Source: Pseudomonas muyukensis
GTDB lineage: Bacteria > Pseudomonadota > Gammaproteobacteria > Pseudomonadales > Pseudomonadaceae
NCBI RefSeq assembly: GCF_019139535.1
Contig: NZ_CP077073.1
Span: forward strand, 3,500,501-3,564,500
DNA: 64,000 nt
Direction: 5' to 3'
Numbering within the stretch: position 1 is the first letter of the stretch; every line of letters begins with the position of its first letter. The position numbers were made by a program, and so were the translations under genes. This document shows positions 20,136-29,398 of the stretch, in pieces. A model generated the notes under the pieces. The model worked only from the letters and a program-made list of their open reading frames with translations. It was not told where the DNA came from and made no database searches.

Positions 20136-21482
20136 ATGCACCGACCGACACCCCACCCGCTGGCCGTGGCGATCTTCGCCGGCCTGCTCCAGCTACCGGC
20201 CCAGGCTGCGCTGTATGCGGTCGACACCGGCCCCTACGCGCTGCCCACCGGCAAGTTCCCCGCCTGGTACCAGGACACCCATGGCCGGGTCCTCGACCTG
20301 TGCCTGTCCAAGGCCGTCAGTTCGCGGGTGGCCGGCGCCCCCGGCGCGCCGTCGTACATGTGCACCCTGCTGCCCACCCCGGGCGTGTTCGATGACACCC
20401 GCCCGCTGGCCTTCCCCAGCAACTTCCCCGACGAAGCCTTCTGGTTCACCGCCGACGCCGCCATCGTCGACGCCGCCCGCGGCATCGACCTGAGCTTCGG
20501 CACCGCCATCGAGGCGGCCTTCGGCGGCGGCGATCCGAAGGACAACGACCAGGTCAGCTTCGCCCGGGTGCGCATCCGCGTCGATGTGCCGGTGGCCGGC
20601 ACCTACGTGGTCACCCACCCCTACGGCGTCGATGTGTTCGACGTGCCGGCCGGGGGCCGCCGGGCGATCAACATGACCCGCGACATCGGCATCGGCTCGC
20701 CGGGCGATTTCAGCGGCGCGCTCAAGGGCGACGTCGGGCCATTCCTGCGCAGCGTCAATGGCCCCTACAGCGAAACCAACCCGGACACCGGCGCCAGCGA
20801 GCGCTACGTCGGCGACCCGAACCTGGAAGAGCCGGTGACCGGCAGCCCGTTCAACACCAACTTCGTGCGCATCGAGGGGCCCAACGGTATCGACCTGCGC
20901 ACCGAGCTGTTCGCGGTCTCTGGCAAGTTGTCCACGGTCAACCGCCCGACCCCGCTGATCCCGCAGCGCAGCACCTACTCGCGACACAGCGAGAACGGCG
21001 ACCTGCGCGCCCAGCAGGATGTGTTCGTCATGGCCCCGCCAGCCCCGGCCACGGTGACCCTGAGCAGCCAGGCCCCGACCCTGGCCCTGGGCGAGGCCAA
21101 CGGCACCGGCGCCTGGTACGCCCAGTCGGCGCTCAACCCGACCTTGCCGCTGACCTTGCAGGTGACCGCCGACAACAGCCTGGCCATCGCCACCAGCACG
21201 CCGACCACCGCAGCCATGCCCCTGGTCGACCTGGTGACCATCAGCCGCGCCGAGTACAGCCTGGCCAGCGGCCAGCTGACCCTGGTCGCCAGCAGCAGCG
21301 ACGAGACCAGCCCGCCGGCGCTCACCGCGCGCACCGGCACCGGCACCTTGATCGGCAGCCTCAGCGGCAACGGCGCGGTCAAGACCCTGACCACCGGGCT
21401 TTCGCCGATTCCGCCGGCACGGGTGCAGGTCAGCAGCGCCAATGGCGGCAGCGACAGCGAAGACGTGGTGCTGGTGCCATGA
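20136..21482 (+). CDS. Exported matrix-associated protein, first of two paralogues
   Basis: A 448-residue protein with a signal peptide (LAVAIFAGLLQLPAQA, cleavage before ALYAV). Residues about 25-290 share a domain with the next gene: GPYALPTGKFPAWYQD, SSRVAGAPGAPSYMCTLLP, INMTRDIGIGSPGDFSGALKGD and NTNFVRIEGPNG recur almost unchanged. The remainder is a Thr/Ser-rich beta-structured tail (TLTLVASSSDETSPPAL). Two cysteines (LCLSK, MCTLL) may form a disulfide. AGGAGGACGC precedes the ATG. It is the first gene behind the sigma-54 promoter and is followed by its longer paralogue, then csgB- and csgA-like genes, which suggests a surface role in the amyloid matrix. No known family is recognised with certainty. 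Confidence 0.8.
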   Translation: MHRPTPHPLAVAIFAGLLQLPAQAALYAVDTGPYALPTGKFPAWYQDTHGRVLDLCLSKAVSSRVAGAPGAPSYMCTLLPTPGVFDDTRPLAFPSNFPDEAFWFTADAAIVDAARGIDLSFGTAIEAAFGGGDPKDNDQVSFARVRIRVDVPVAGTYVVTHPYGVDVFDVPAGGRRAINMTRDIGIGSPGDFSGALKGDVGPFLRSVNGPYSETNPDTGASERYVGDPNLEEPVTGSPFNTNFVRIEGPNGIDLRTELFAVSGKLSTVNRPTPLIPQRSTYSRHSENGDLRAQQDVFVMAPPAPATVTLSSQAPTLALGEANGTGAWYAQSALNPTLPLTLQVTADNSLAIATSTPTTAAMPLVDLVTISRAEYSLASGQLTLVASSSDETSPPALTARTGTGTLIGSLSGNGAVKTLTTGLSPIPPARVQVSSANGGSDSEDVVLVP

Positions 21483-21514
21483 ACAGACAAAGGCCCCGCC
21501 CTCAAGGAGGCAGC

Positions 21515-23755
21515 ATGAACACTTGGTCACGCCGTGCCCTGTGCGCCGCCGGTTTCACCCTCACCCTGAGCAGTGCGGCCTGGGCCGCGCTGTCCGAGGT
21601 CGACCCCGGCCCCTACACCTTCGCCACCGGGGGCTACCCCATGTGGTACAAGGACCACACCAACCTCGCCCTGGAGCTGTGCCAGTCGCGCGCCACCAGC
21701 AGCCGCGCCCCCGGCGCGCCCGGAGCCCCGGCCTACATGTGCACCCTGCTGCCCGAGCCAGGCGTGTACGACGACGCGCTGCCGCTGGTGTTCCCCGACA
21801 ACTGGCCGCCAGAGATGTTCTGGTTCCTCGCCGAGACCGAGATCCCGCAGGTCGGCAACAGCGGCTATGAGCTGGAGGTCTACGTGGCCGGCCTGGAGGC
21901 GGCATTCGCCGCCGAGAACCCGGTCGACGGCGACCAGCAGAGCTTCGCCCGCATCCGCATCCGCGCCTCGGTGCCGCGCGCCGGCACCTACACCATCACC
22001 CACCCCTATGGCGTGGAGACGGTCAACGTCGCCGCCGGCCAGGTCGGTCGACGGGCGATCAACATCACCCGCGACATCGGTATCGGCGCCCCGGGCAACT
22101 TCAGTGGTGCCCTGACCGGTGACCTCGGCCCGTTCCTGCGCGGCATCGGCGGCCCCTACACCGCGGTCAACCCTGATACCGGCGCCACCGAGACCTTCGT
22201 CGGCGACCCGAACATCACCGAGGCGGTGACCGGCAGCCCCAACAACACCAACTTCGTGCGTATCCAGGGCCCGGCCGGGACCATCCAGACCAACGTCTTC
22301 ACCGTCTCCGGCAAGGTCCTCGACCAGCGCCAGCAGACCCCGGTGAGCCTCGAGCGCGCCACCTACCAGCGCAACGCCGCCGGTACCCGAGTCGAGGTCT
22401 ACGCCAAGGCGCCGAACAGTGCCAGCCTGTGCTTGCGCAACGGCCTGGCGCTGGTCGGCACGCCGCCTTCGCCGTGCCAGTTCGCCCTGCTCGCCGACAA
22501 CAACGGGCTGTTCTTCAGCCAGCAACTGAGCCAGGCCGTGCCGCCGCCCGTGGTGGTGGTCACCGCCAGCAGCCCCACCGGCAGCACCCGGCCCACCTCG
22601 CTGTCGAGCAAGCTCAGCGACGTGGTCAAGGTCAACACCGCCCGCTATGACTGGGCCAACAAGCGCCTGCTGATCGAGGCGCGCTCCAGCGACGAAGTGG
22701 TGGTGCCCGACTTGCTGGTGCAGGGTTTCGGGCGCATGTCCAAGGCTGGCGTGGCGCAGAGCCTCACGGTCAACGACCTGGGCCAGCCGCCCGCGTCGAT
22801 TACCGTCAAGTCGGCCCACGGTGGCAGCGATGTCGAGCCAGTGGTGGTGGTCGGCAGCGCGCCGGTGCAGGCCGAGAACCAGGCACCGATCGCCCGCGCC
22901 GATGCGGCCAGCACCAGCGTCGGCGTCCCCGTGACCCTCAGCCTGCTGGCCAACGACAGCGACCCGGACGGCAACGTGCCGCTGTCGATCAGCGACCTCA
23001 CCCAACCTGGCACCGGCCTGGGCGGCGTGGTGCTCAATGGCACCACTGCCGTCACCTACACCCCGCCGGCCGGGGCCACCACGCCACTGCTGGTCACCTT
23101 CAGCTACCGCGCCATGGACGCCAAGGGCCTGAAGTCGACAGCAGCCACGGTGACCGTCAACGTCGCGCCGAACCAGCCGCCCAGCGCGGTGGCCGACAGC
23201 GCCGCCACCCTCGGCGTGCCGCTGACCATCAATGCCCTGGCCAACGACACCGACCCGGAAGGCAACCTGCCGCTGAGCATCGCCAGCGTCACCCAGCCGA
23301 CCACCGCCGGGCGCGGTACGGTCAGCACCGACGGCAACGTCATCACCTACACGCCACCGGCCTCGATCCCGAGCGGGTTCACCACCAGCTTCAGCTACGT
23401 CGCCCGTGATGCCCTCGGGGCGCTGTCCAGCCCCGCCACGGTCACCGTGCAGGTATCGCCACGGCCAGCCCAGGAGACCTTCGCGGTCACCGCGGCAACG
23501 GTCACCGCGCGCTCGAACAACCGCTTCAACTGGGACATCAGCGGCACCTCCTCGGTGACCACCGGCAACACCATCACCGTGCGGGTGACCACCACCACTG
23601 GCGTGCAGACCCTGGGCACCACCACGGTGCCGGTGACCGGGCGCTGGCGCCTGGCAGTGAGCAACAGCACCACGGCCGTGCCGACCGCGGCGCCAACGGC
23701 CACGGTAACCAGCAGCCAGGGCACCACCCGTACCGTCAACGTGACCGTGCAATAG
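21515..23755 (+). CDS. Exported protein with paralogous N-domain and two Ig/cadherin-like repeats
   Basis: A 746-residue secreted protein: signal peptide (CAAGFTLTLSSAAWA), then about 290 residues homologous to the preceding gene product (GPYTFATGGYPMWYKD, GAPGAPAYMCTLLP, INITRDIGIGAPGNFSGAL), a linker, and two tandem Ig/cadherin-like repeats at about 458-550 and 551-647, each with a calcium-type loop (ANDSDPDGNVPLSISDLTQP and ANDTDPEGNLPLSIASVTQP) and ending in VTVNV/VTVQV. A Thr-rich beta tail closes the protein. AAGGAGGCAGC gives the start at 21515, 32 bases after the first paralogue. No LPXTG or autotransporter domain is seen, so it may be a soluble or fibre-bound matrix protein. Function is inferred from context only. 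Confidence 0.82.
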   Translation: MNTWSRRALCAAGFTLTLSSAAWAALSEVDPGPYTFATGGYPMWYKDHTNLALELCQSRATSSRAPGAPGAPAYMCTLLPEPGVYDDALPLVFPDNWPPEMFWFLAETEIPQVGNSGYELEVYVAGLEAAFAAENPVDGDQQSFARIRIRASVPRAGTYTITHPYGVETVNVAAGQVGRRAINITRDIGIGAPGNFSGALTGDLGPFLRGIGGPYTAVNPDTGATETFVGDPNITEAVTGSPNNTNFVRIQGPAGTIQTNVFTVSGKVLDQRQQTPVSLERATYQRNAAGTRVEVYAKAPNSASLCLRNGLALVGTPPSPCQFALLADNNGLFFSQQLSQAVPPPVVVVTASSPTGSTRPTSLSSKLSDVVKVNTARYDWANKRLLIEARSSDEVVVPDLLVQGFGRMSKAGVAQSLTVNDLGQPPASITVKSAHGGSDVEPVVVVGSAPVQAENQAPIARADAASTSVGVPVTLSLLANDSDPDGNVPLSISDLTQPGTGLGGVVLNGTTAVTYTPPAGATTPLLVTFSYRAMDAKGLKSTAATVTVNVAPNQPPSAVADSAATLGVPLTINALANDTDPEGNLPLSIASVTQPTTAGRGTVSTDGNVITYTPPASIPSGFTTSFSYVARDALGALSSPATVTVQVSPRPAQETFAVTAATVTARSNNRFNWDISGTSSVTTGNTITVRVTTTTGVQTLGTTTVPVTGRWRLAVSNSTTAVPTAAPTATVTSSQGTTRTVNVTVQ

Positions 23756-23770
23756 CCGCCGGAGGACACC

Positions 23771-24241
23771 ATGAAGCCCCTGCATACCCTGTTGCTGTGC
23801 CTGGCCCTGGTCGGCCAGGCCCAGGCCGACGACCTGATGGACAACGCCGACCTCGCCGCCGGCAACGACCTCGGCGAGCCGCTGGTGGTGCGCCTGCTGC
23901 CGCTGGCTGCCGGCCAGGCGGCGCTGATCGAGCAACAGGGCACAGGCAACCGCGCCGCCCTCGACCAGTCCGGCCAGGCCCTGCTGGGCCGCATCGTCCA
24001 GGCCGGGGGCGCGCAGGAGGCGTACATCCTCCAGCAAGGCAGCGACCTCAGCGCGACCATCAGCCAGCAGGGCTACGGCAACGACGCGTCGATTCGCCAG
24101 AGCGGCAGCAGCAACAGCGCCGCCATCGAGCAGGTCGGCAACCACAACAGCGCCAGCATCGACCAGCGCGGCACGGGCCTGAACAGCACCGTGACCCAGG
24201 CCGGCAATGGCCAGCAGATCCACATCACCCAGTACCGCTAG
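23771..24241 (+). CDS. csgB: CsgB-like minor curlin (nucleator)
   Basis: A 156-residue secreted amyloid subunit: signal peptide ending AQA-DDL, a short N-terminal segment, and five curlin repeats of about 22 residues following the S/A-x5-Q-x-G-x-x-N-x5-Q pattern (LIEQQGTGNRAALDQSG, TISQQGYGNDASIRQSG, AIEQVGNHNSASIDQRG). In enterobacteria CsgB is exported through CsgG and nucleates CsgA fibres. The last repeat ends NGQQIHITQYR, with a terminal arginine as in CsgB. The gene is 15 bases after the 746-residue protein gene and 20 bases before the csgA-like gene, so one transcript is likely. Assignment as nucleator rather than major subunit rests on size and order. Confidence 0.82.
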   Translation: MKPLHTLLLCLALVGQAQADDLMDNADLAAGNDLGEPLVVRLLPLAAGQAALIEQQGTGNRAALDQSGQALLGRIVQAGGAQEAYILQQGSDLSATISQQGYGNDASIRQSGSSNSAAIEQVGNHNSASIDQRGTGLNSTVTQAGNGQQIHITQYR

Positions 24242-24261
24242 ACAGACCTGGAGGCATCACC

Positions 24262-25707
24262 ATGCATACGCTCGCCCCCCTGAGCGCCGCCATTGTCCTG
24301 GCCCTTGCCGGCCAGGCGCTGGCCGACGACAGCAACTCGACCCAGTCCCAGCAGGGCAACCAGAACATCGCCGAGGTCAAGCAAATGGCCGCGCCGTTCG
24401 CCTCGGCCACCCAGACCCAGACCGGCCAGGGCCACAACCACATGGCCCTGCAGGACAACAGCACCAGCCATATCCAGCAGAGCGCCAGCGGCTCGTACAA
24501 CGCCGGCTACGCCGAGCAGTTGTTCGAGAACGGCAGCCAGATCACCCAGCGCGCCGGCGGCAACACCAACGATGCCTTCGCCAGCCAGTCGGTGGGGGTC
24601 AACAACGAGGCGCTGCAGGTGCAGCAAGGCGGCGGCAACCGCTCGGTGATCTGGCAGGACACCCAGACCACCAGCCAGGCCACCACCCTGCAGTCCGGCC
24701 ACGGCAACGACGCGACCATCGAGCAGTTGTTCGGTGGCACCAACAACAAGGGCCTGATCCAGCAAGGCGGCACCGGCAACCAGGCCGCCGCCGAACACAT
24801 GACCCACCTGGACGGCGATATCGCCATCTACCAGGAAGGCAAGCAGAACTGGGCCTATGGCGACCAGCGCGATGGCCTGGGCGGCAGCATCGGCATCAAC
24901 CAGTACGGTACCGGCAACTCGGTGGAGGTGTGGCAGGACAACCAGTCCGCCAGCTATGCCAACGTCTACCAGAATGGCCAGCAGAACGAAGGCTACATCG
25001 ACCAGAGCTTTGGCCAGGGCAACACGGCCGGCCTGAGCCAGACCGGCCGCGGCAACGCCAGTTGGTCGGACCAGTTCGAGACCAGCCAGTCGGTCACCAG
25101 CATTTCGCAGATCGGCAACAACAACCTGCATTTCACCTACCAGACCGGCGACAACCATAGCCTGAGCATCAGCACCCAGGGCAATGGCAACCAGATCATG
25201 GCCAGCAACTGGAAGGGCGCGAAGTCAGGTGGGCAGTTCGGTGACAGCCAGCACGCCGAGATCAACCAGGCCGGCAATGGCAATGGCGTGAACATCACCC
25301 AGGAAGGCAGCAGCCAGCTGGCGCGGTTGAACCAGTACGGTAACCGCAACCAGATGGAGACTCGCCAGGGCGACAGCAACAACGAGTTGTATTTCGAGCA
25401 GAACGGTAGCGACAACCTGCTGATCGCCGACCAGCGCGGTAGCGCCAACTACGCCGAGGGCCTGGCCGGGGGCAATGGCGGCAGCATCAGCCTCGATCAG
25501 TCCGGCAGTGGCAACCAGAGCTATACCTACCAGCTGTATGGCCAGGGCAACCAGGCCACCATCAAGCAGACCGACGGCGTCAACCTGGCCTACGTGACTC
25601 AGGGCGGCAATGGCAACCAGGCCTTTGTCGACCAGAGCGGGGCCAGCCAGACGGCCACCATTACACAGTACGGCAATGCCAACATGGCGACCGTTACCCA
25701 GCAGTGA
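24262..25707 (+). CDS. csgA: Very long CsgA-like major curlin
   Basis: A 481-residue secreted protein, three times the length of E. coli CsgA (about 150). After the signal peptide (AAIVLALAGQALA) nearly the whole chain is made of about 19-20 repeats of 22-23 residues with the curlin spacing Q-x-G-x-x-N-x-x-x-x-x-Q (examples INQYGTGNSVEVWQDN, LSQTGRGNASWSDQF, INQAGNGNGVNITQEG, ITQYGNANMATVTQQ). Gln/Asn ladders and Gly turns at fixed positions are what build the curli cross-beta solenoid. There is no cysteine. GGAGGCATCACC precedes the ATG. A terminator and a G-quadruplex motif follow. Export would need CsgG/E/F, encoded at 29.4-31.1 kb on the other strand. Confidence 0.85.
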   Translation: MHTLAPLSAAIVLALAGQALADDSNSTQSQQGNQNIAEVKQMAAPFASATQTQTGQGHNHMALQDNSTSHIQQSASGSYNAGYAEQLFENGSQITQRAGGNTNDAFASQSVGVNNEALQVQQGGGNRSVIWQDTQTTSQATTLQSGHGNDATIEQLFGGTNNKGLIQQGGTGNQAAAEHMTHLDGDIAIYQEGKQNWAYGDQRDGLGGSIGINQYGTGNSVEVWQDNQSASYANVYQNGQQNEGYIDQSFGQGNTAGLSQTGRGNASWSDQFETSQSVTSISQIGNNNLHFTYQTGDNHSLSISTQGNGNQIMASNWKGAKSGGQFGDSQHAEINQAGNGNGVNITQEGSSQLARLNQYGNRNQMETRQGDSNNELYFEQNGSDNLLIADQRGSANYAEGLAGGNGGSISLDQSGSGNQSYTYQLYGQGNQATIKQTDGVNLAYVTQGGNGNQAFVDQSGASQTATITQYGNANMATVTQQ

Positions 25708-25724
25708 TGCCCTTCCCCCTTGGA

Positions 25725-25767
25725 CCGCGGTGTTGGCCTCTCCCTGGCACTGCGGTTCTTTTTTTTC
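25725..25767 (+). terminator. Intrinsic terminator of the curli-like operon
   Basis: CCGCGGTGTTGG pairs with CCTGGCACTGCGG (12 pairs including G-U) around a short loop, and the stem is followed by TTCTTTTTTTT. It lies 18 bases after the csgA stop. Confidence 0.65.
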
Positions 25768-25788
25768 TGGGAGCTGTTCTGTTGTTCT

Positions 25789-25818
25789 GGGGTTTTGGGG
25801 TTTTGGGGTTTTGGGGGG
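25789..25818 (+). repeat. Telomere-like G-quadruplex repeat (G4T4)3G6
   Basis: Four G runs (25789-25792, 25797-25800, 25805-25808, 25813-25818) are separated by exactly four T each. This meets the strict intramolecular G-quadruplex rule and is the ciliate telomere motif. It sits on the coding strand just past the csg terminator. Confidence 0.8.
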
Positions 25819-25852
25819 CTTTGACTTCCCGAGCGTGGGTTTTGAAAGCTAT

Positions 25853-26537
25853 AGGCGCATTCATTGGCTATATCGACGCACAGTCACCTTTTCGCCTTTA
25901 CGGCGACCTACTTTTGCACGCGGGCAAAAGTAGGCAAAAACCGCTGGCTCCATTCATCCGGCCCCTACGCTTCGCTCCGGGGTCCCCTCGCTCCGTTCTT
26001 GCTCCCGTGGGGACCGCGCTGTACGCCCCATCCTGGGGCGCAGCGCTCGACGGCCATCCATGGCCGTCGCCCCACTACGCAAGAACTCCACTCGGCCTCC
26101 TGAAGTCGCAATTGGCGGCGCCTGAACTATCGCGCGCTTAGAAGCAAAATCAAGAGCAGATCAAGAGCAGATCAAGAGCAGAGATATCGCTTTATATGTT
26201 GTTTGCCCCGCGATGCGATCCAGAGTTCCCACTGTTTCAACTAGCGACTAGCTGCGCCAGTGCAGGCGCCGCCCGTAACTTCGCGACTTCAGGAGGCCGA
26301 ACGCAGGCCTTGCGTAGGGAGGTGACGGGCATGGATGCCCGTCAAGCGCTGGGGCCCAGGATGGGCCCTACAGCGCGGTCCTCCCGGGAGCAAGGCCGGA
26401 GTGAGGGAACCCGGAGCGTAGCGGAGGGCCGGATGAATGGAGCGCACGGTTTTTGGTTCCTTTTTGCCACGACAAAAAGGAACTCGCCGTAAAGGCGAAA
26501 AGGTGACTAAGCGTCGATATAGCCAATGAATGCGCTT
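25853..26537. repeat. Long inverted-repeat element with internal direct repeats
   Basis: Arms of about 270 bases (25853-26124 and 26262-26537) are roughly 80 percent reverse complementary, beginning GCGCATTCATTGGCTATATCG on the left and ending in its complement on the right. Each arm holds its own hairpin (CCTACTTTTGC...GCAAAAGTAGG and TTCCTTTTTG...CAAAAAGGAA). The 137-base centre holds three 11-bp direct repeats ATCAAGAGCAG at 26149-26181. No transposase or credible coding sequence is present; short open frames in the arms are typical of this noncoding repeat. With the terminator, the G-quadruplex and the TTTGAC repeat it fills the 1-kb gap between csgA and mqo. Confidence 0.75.
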
Positions 26538-26564
26538 ACATCTGTGAGTACCCACGCCGACCGA

Positions 26565-26596
26565 CTTTGACTTTGACTTTGACTTTGACTTTGACT
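26565..26596. repeat. Hexanucleotide tandem repeat (CTTTGA)5
   Basis: About five perfect copies of CTTTGA in a row lie 28 bases outside the right arm of the inverted-repeat element. Such a short tract is prone to slippage. Nothing else is evident between it and the mqo stop at 26730. Confidence 0.8.
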
Positions 26597-26729
26597 TCAA
26601 GAGCCATAACCCATTGAAGCCCTACCCGCGAACACAACAACCAACGCCACACAACGAATAGCAAGACAAACACCCCAAAAAGAAGGGATGCCGCCCCCAC
26701 CTCCCGGCAGCAGCGAACATCCCCCTCGG

Positions 26730-28304
26730 CTACTGCCCCGCCACCTCACTGGCCGGCGCCAGCTGCAACACCTCGCTGGTATAAGCCCACTCCTCCTGAA
26801 CCTTCTGCGGATGCTCGTTCAACTTGATCCCGTAGGACGGAATGATCTGCCTGACCTTCGCCTGCCACTGCGGCGTGGCCAACTTGTCCTTGAATACCTT
26901 GCCCAGCAAGTCGAGCATGATCGGCGGCGCGGTCGAGGCCCCCGGCGAAGCGCCGAGCAAGCCGGCGATGCTGCCGTCCTTGGCGGTGACGATCTCGGTA
27001 CCCAGCTTCAGCACCCCGCCCAGGTTCTCGTCCTTCTTGATGATCTGCACCCGCTGCCCAGCCTGCCACAAGCGCCAATCCTCCTTCCTGGCCTCGGGAA
27101 AGTAGGTCTGCAACGCGGCGAAACGGTCATCGTCCGATTGCAGCACCTGGCCAACCAGGTACTGCACCAGGTCGAACTCACGCACCCCCACCCGTACCAT
27201 CGGCCAGGTGTTGTGCAGCGACATGCTGGCGAACAGGTCGAACAGCGAACCCTCCTTGAGGAACTTGGTGGAGAACGTGGCGAACGGCCCGAACAGGATC
27301 ATGCGCTTGCCATCGAGCACCCGGGTGTCCAAGTGCGGCACCGACATCGGCGGCGCGCCGGTGGCGGCGATGCCATAGGCCTTGGCCATGTGCCGCTGGG
27401 CGATGGCCGGGTTGTCGGTAACCAGGAACGAGCCCCCCACCGGGAAGCCGGCATAGTCCTTGGCCTCGTCGATCCCCGACTTCTGCAGCAGCGTCAACGC
27501 CGCGCCGCCGGCGCCAATGAACAGGAACTTGGCATCGGTGGCGGCGCTGCTGCCGTCCTTGAGGTTCTTGTACTGCACATGCCAACTGCCATCGTCGTTG
27601 CGGGTGATGGCCTCGACCTCGCTGGACAGCTTGAGGTCGAAGTTCGGCCGGGTCTGCAGGTAGCCGACGTACTGGCGGGTGATCTCTCCGAAGTTGACGT
27701 CGGTGCCGATCGGCGTCCAGGTGACCGCGAGTTTCTGCTTGGGGTCGCGCCCTTCCATCATCAGCGGCACCCACTTGGCGATCTGCGCCGGGTCTTCGGA
27801 ATACTGCATCGGCTTGAACAGCGGGCTGGCCTGCAACGCCTGGTAGCGGCGCTTGAGGAAGCTGATGTTGTCGTCGCCCCAGACGAAGCTCATGTGCGGC
27901 GTGGTATTGATGAACGAGCGCGGGTTCTGCAGCACCCCCTGCTTGACCTGCCAGGCGAGAAACTGCCGCGTCACCTGAAACGACTCGTTGATCTCCACCG
28001 CCTTGCTGATGTCGATCTTGCCGTCCTTCTCCGGCGTGTAGTTGAGTTCGGCCAGGGCCGAGTGGCCGGTACCGGCGTTGTTCCAGCCGTTGGAACTCTC
28101 CTCGGCGACCTTGTCCAGGCGCTCGACCATCTGCATCGACCAACTCGGTTCCAGCTCGTTGAGCCAGACCGCCAGGGTGGAACTCATGATGCCGCCGCCC
28201 ACCAGCAGCACGTCCACACGCTTGCTCTCGGCGGCCTGGGCATGCAGCCCCAGGGCCAGGGCCAGGCCGGCCAGCGCCCATTTGCTCTTGTCGGTGATCT
28301 TCAT
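26730..28304 (-). CDS. mqo: Malate:quinone oxidoreductase
   Basis: A 524-residue FAD enzyme that oxidises malate to oxaloacetate and passes electrons to the quinone pool at the inner membrane. Seen: the FAD-binding [24 protein letters not shown] at about 32-55, [25 protein letters not shown] (the Mqo signature), and the late [20 protein letters not shown]. The N-terminal [18 protein letters not shown] looks like a signal peptide or anchor, found in one of the Mqo paralogues of pseudomonads and absent from the cytosolic type. Transcribed alone toward the inverted-repeat element and divergent from yddG. It lies between the two halves of the csg system without an evident link. Confidence 0.92.
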   Translation of the reverse strand: MKITDKSKWALAGLALALGLHAQAAESKRVDVLLVGGGIMSSTLAVWLNELEPSWSMQMVERLDKVAEESSNGWNNAGTGHSALAELNYTPEKDGKIDISKAVEINESFQVTRQFLAWQVKQGVLQNPRSFINTTPHMSFVWGDDNISFLKRRYQALQASPLFKPMQYSEDPAQIAKWVPLMMEGRDPKQKLAVTWTPIGTDVNFGEITRQYVGYLQTRPNFDLKLSSEVEAITRNDDGSWHVQYKNLKDGSSAATDAKFLFIGAGGAALTLLQKSGIDEAKDYAGFPVGGSFLVTDNPAIAQRHMAKAYGIAATGAPPMSVPHLDTRVLDGKRMILFGPFATFSTKFLKEGSLFDLFASMSLHNTWPMVRVGVREFDLVQYLVGQVLQSDDDRFAALQTYFPEARKEDWRLWQAGQRVQIIKKDENLGGVLKLGTEIVTAKDGSIAGLLGASPGASTAPPIMLDLLGKVFKDKLATPQWQAKVRQIIPSYGIKLNEHPQKVQEEWAYTSEVLQLAPASEVAGQ

Positions 28305-28471
28305 GTGCTCTCCCTCTTCGCCTGTGCGGGTCCTTTGAGTACGCCTGGGTCAAGCGTAGCTGAGCGAACCGCGCGGGCATGCCCGCCTGGCCAATGCGCA
28401 GCTACGCCCGAAAGGCGCGATAGCGACAGGATGTTGGTTTAGACTGCGCGCCATTTCCCAGGACAGCGACC

Positions 28472-29377
28472 ATGGCGACGATCATCGGCCCTCGTGCAAC
28501 CCTCTGCGGCCTGGCCGCGATCCTGCTGTGGAGCACGGCCTCGGCGCTGATCCGCAGCGTCAGCCAGTATTTCGGCGCCATTGGTGGCGCCGCCCTGATC
28601 TACAGCCTGGGCGCCGGGCTGCTGGTGCTGTTGCTGGGCAAGCCGCGGCTGCGCAAGGCCTCGCCCGGCTACCTGCTAGGCGGCTCGGCGTTGTTCGTGG
28701 CGTATGAGGTGTGCCTGTCGCTGGCCCTGGGCTACGCGCTGGACAGCCACCAGGCGATCCAGCTGATGGTGGTCAACTACCTGTGGCCGAGCCTGACCGT
28801 GGTGCTGGCCATCGTGATGAACCGCCAGCGCACGCGCTGGTACATCGTGCCGGGCACGGCCATGGCCCTGCTGGGCATTCTCTGGGTGGTCAGCGGTGAG
28901 GGGCTGTCGCTGCAGGGTGTGCTCGCCAATATTCGCTCCAACCCACTGGGCTACAGCCTGGCGACCACCTGCGCGATCACCTTCGCCCTGTACTGCAACG
29001 TGACCCGGCGTTATGCCGACGGGCAGAACCATGTGGTGCTGTTCTTCCTGCTGACCGCCGCGGTGCTGTGGCTGAAGTATGCCTTCAGCCAGGAAGTACT
29101 GCCGGCATTGCGCTGGGACGCGGGCCTGGAGTTGCTGGGGGCCGGCCTGGCCATGGCCGGCGGCTACGCGTTGTGGAACATCGGTATCCTGCGCGGCAAC
29201 CTCACCCTGCTGGCCACTGCCTCGTATTTTGCCCCGGTGCTGTCGTCCGGGTTCGCCGCCCTGTGGCTGGGGGCGCACCTGGCGCTGCAGTTCTGGCAAG
29301 GGGCGGCGCTGGTTACCGCCGGATCGTTGTTGTGCTGGCAGGCGACCCGCGCGCCCCGCCAGCGCCGTGCTTCGTAG
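28472..29377 (+). CDS. yddG: YddG-like aromatic amino acid / DMT family exporter
   Basis: A 301-residue inner-membrane protein with ten predicted helices of the EamA/DMT superfamily. The start ATLCGLAAILLWSTASALIRSVSQYFG and the middle YLWPSLTVVLAIVMNRQRTRWYIVPG and GYALWNIGILRGNLTLLATASYFAPVLS match YddG, which exports aromatic amino acids and paraquat in enterobacteria. The end is only 21 bases from the convergent csgG stop. Substrate by family only. Confidence 0.85.
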   Translation: MATIIGPRATLCGLAAILLWSTASALIRSVSQYFGAIGGAALIYSLGAGLLVLLLGKPRLRKASPGYLLGGSALFVAYEVCLSLALGYALDSHQAIQLMVVNYLWPSLTVVLAIVMNRQRTRWYIVPGTAMALLGILWVVSGEGLSLQGVLANIRSNPLGYSLATTCAITFALYCNVTRRYADGQNHVVLFFLLTAAVLWLKYAFSQEVLPALRWDAGLELLGAGLAMAGGYALWNIGILRGNLTLLATASYFAPVLSSGFAALWLGAHLALQFWQGAALVTAGSLLCWQATRAPRQRRAS

Positions 29378-29398
29378 CCACCGGCGGGACCTGCGCCG

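Noticed and set aside
24262..25707. Repeats in csgA considered as a CRISPR or minisatellite array
   Set aside because: The repeat is at protein level with varied DNA; spacing follows codons, not fixed 30-bp repeats and spacers.
26196..26492. 98-codon frame in the inverted-repeat element
   Set aside because: Translated repeat sequence, no ribosome site, mirrored in the other arm; not a gene.
26688..28442. 584-codon plus-strand frame opposite mqo
   Set aside because: Antisense shadow of mqo.
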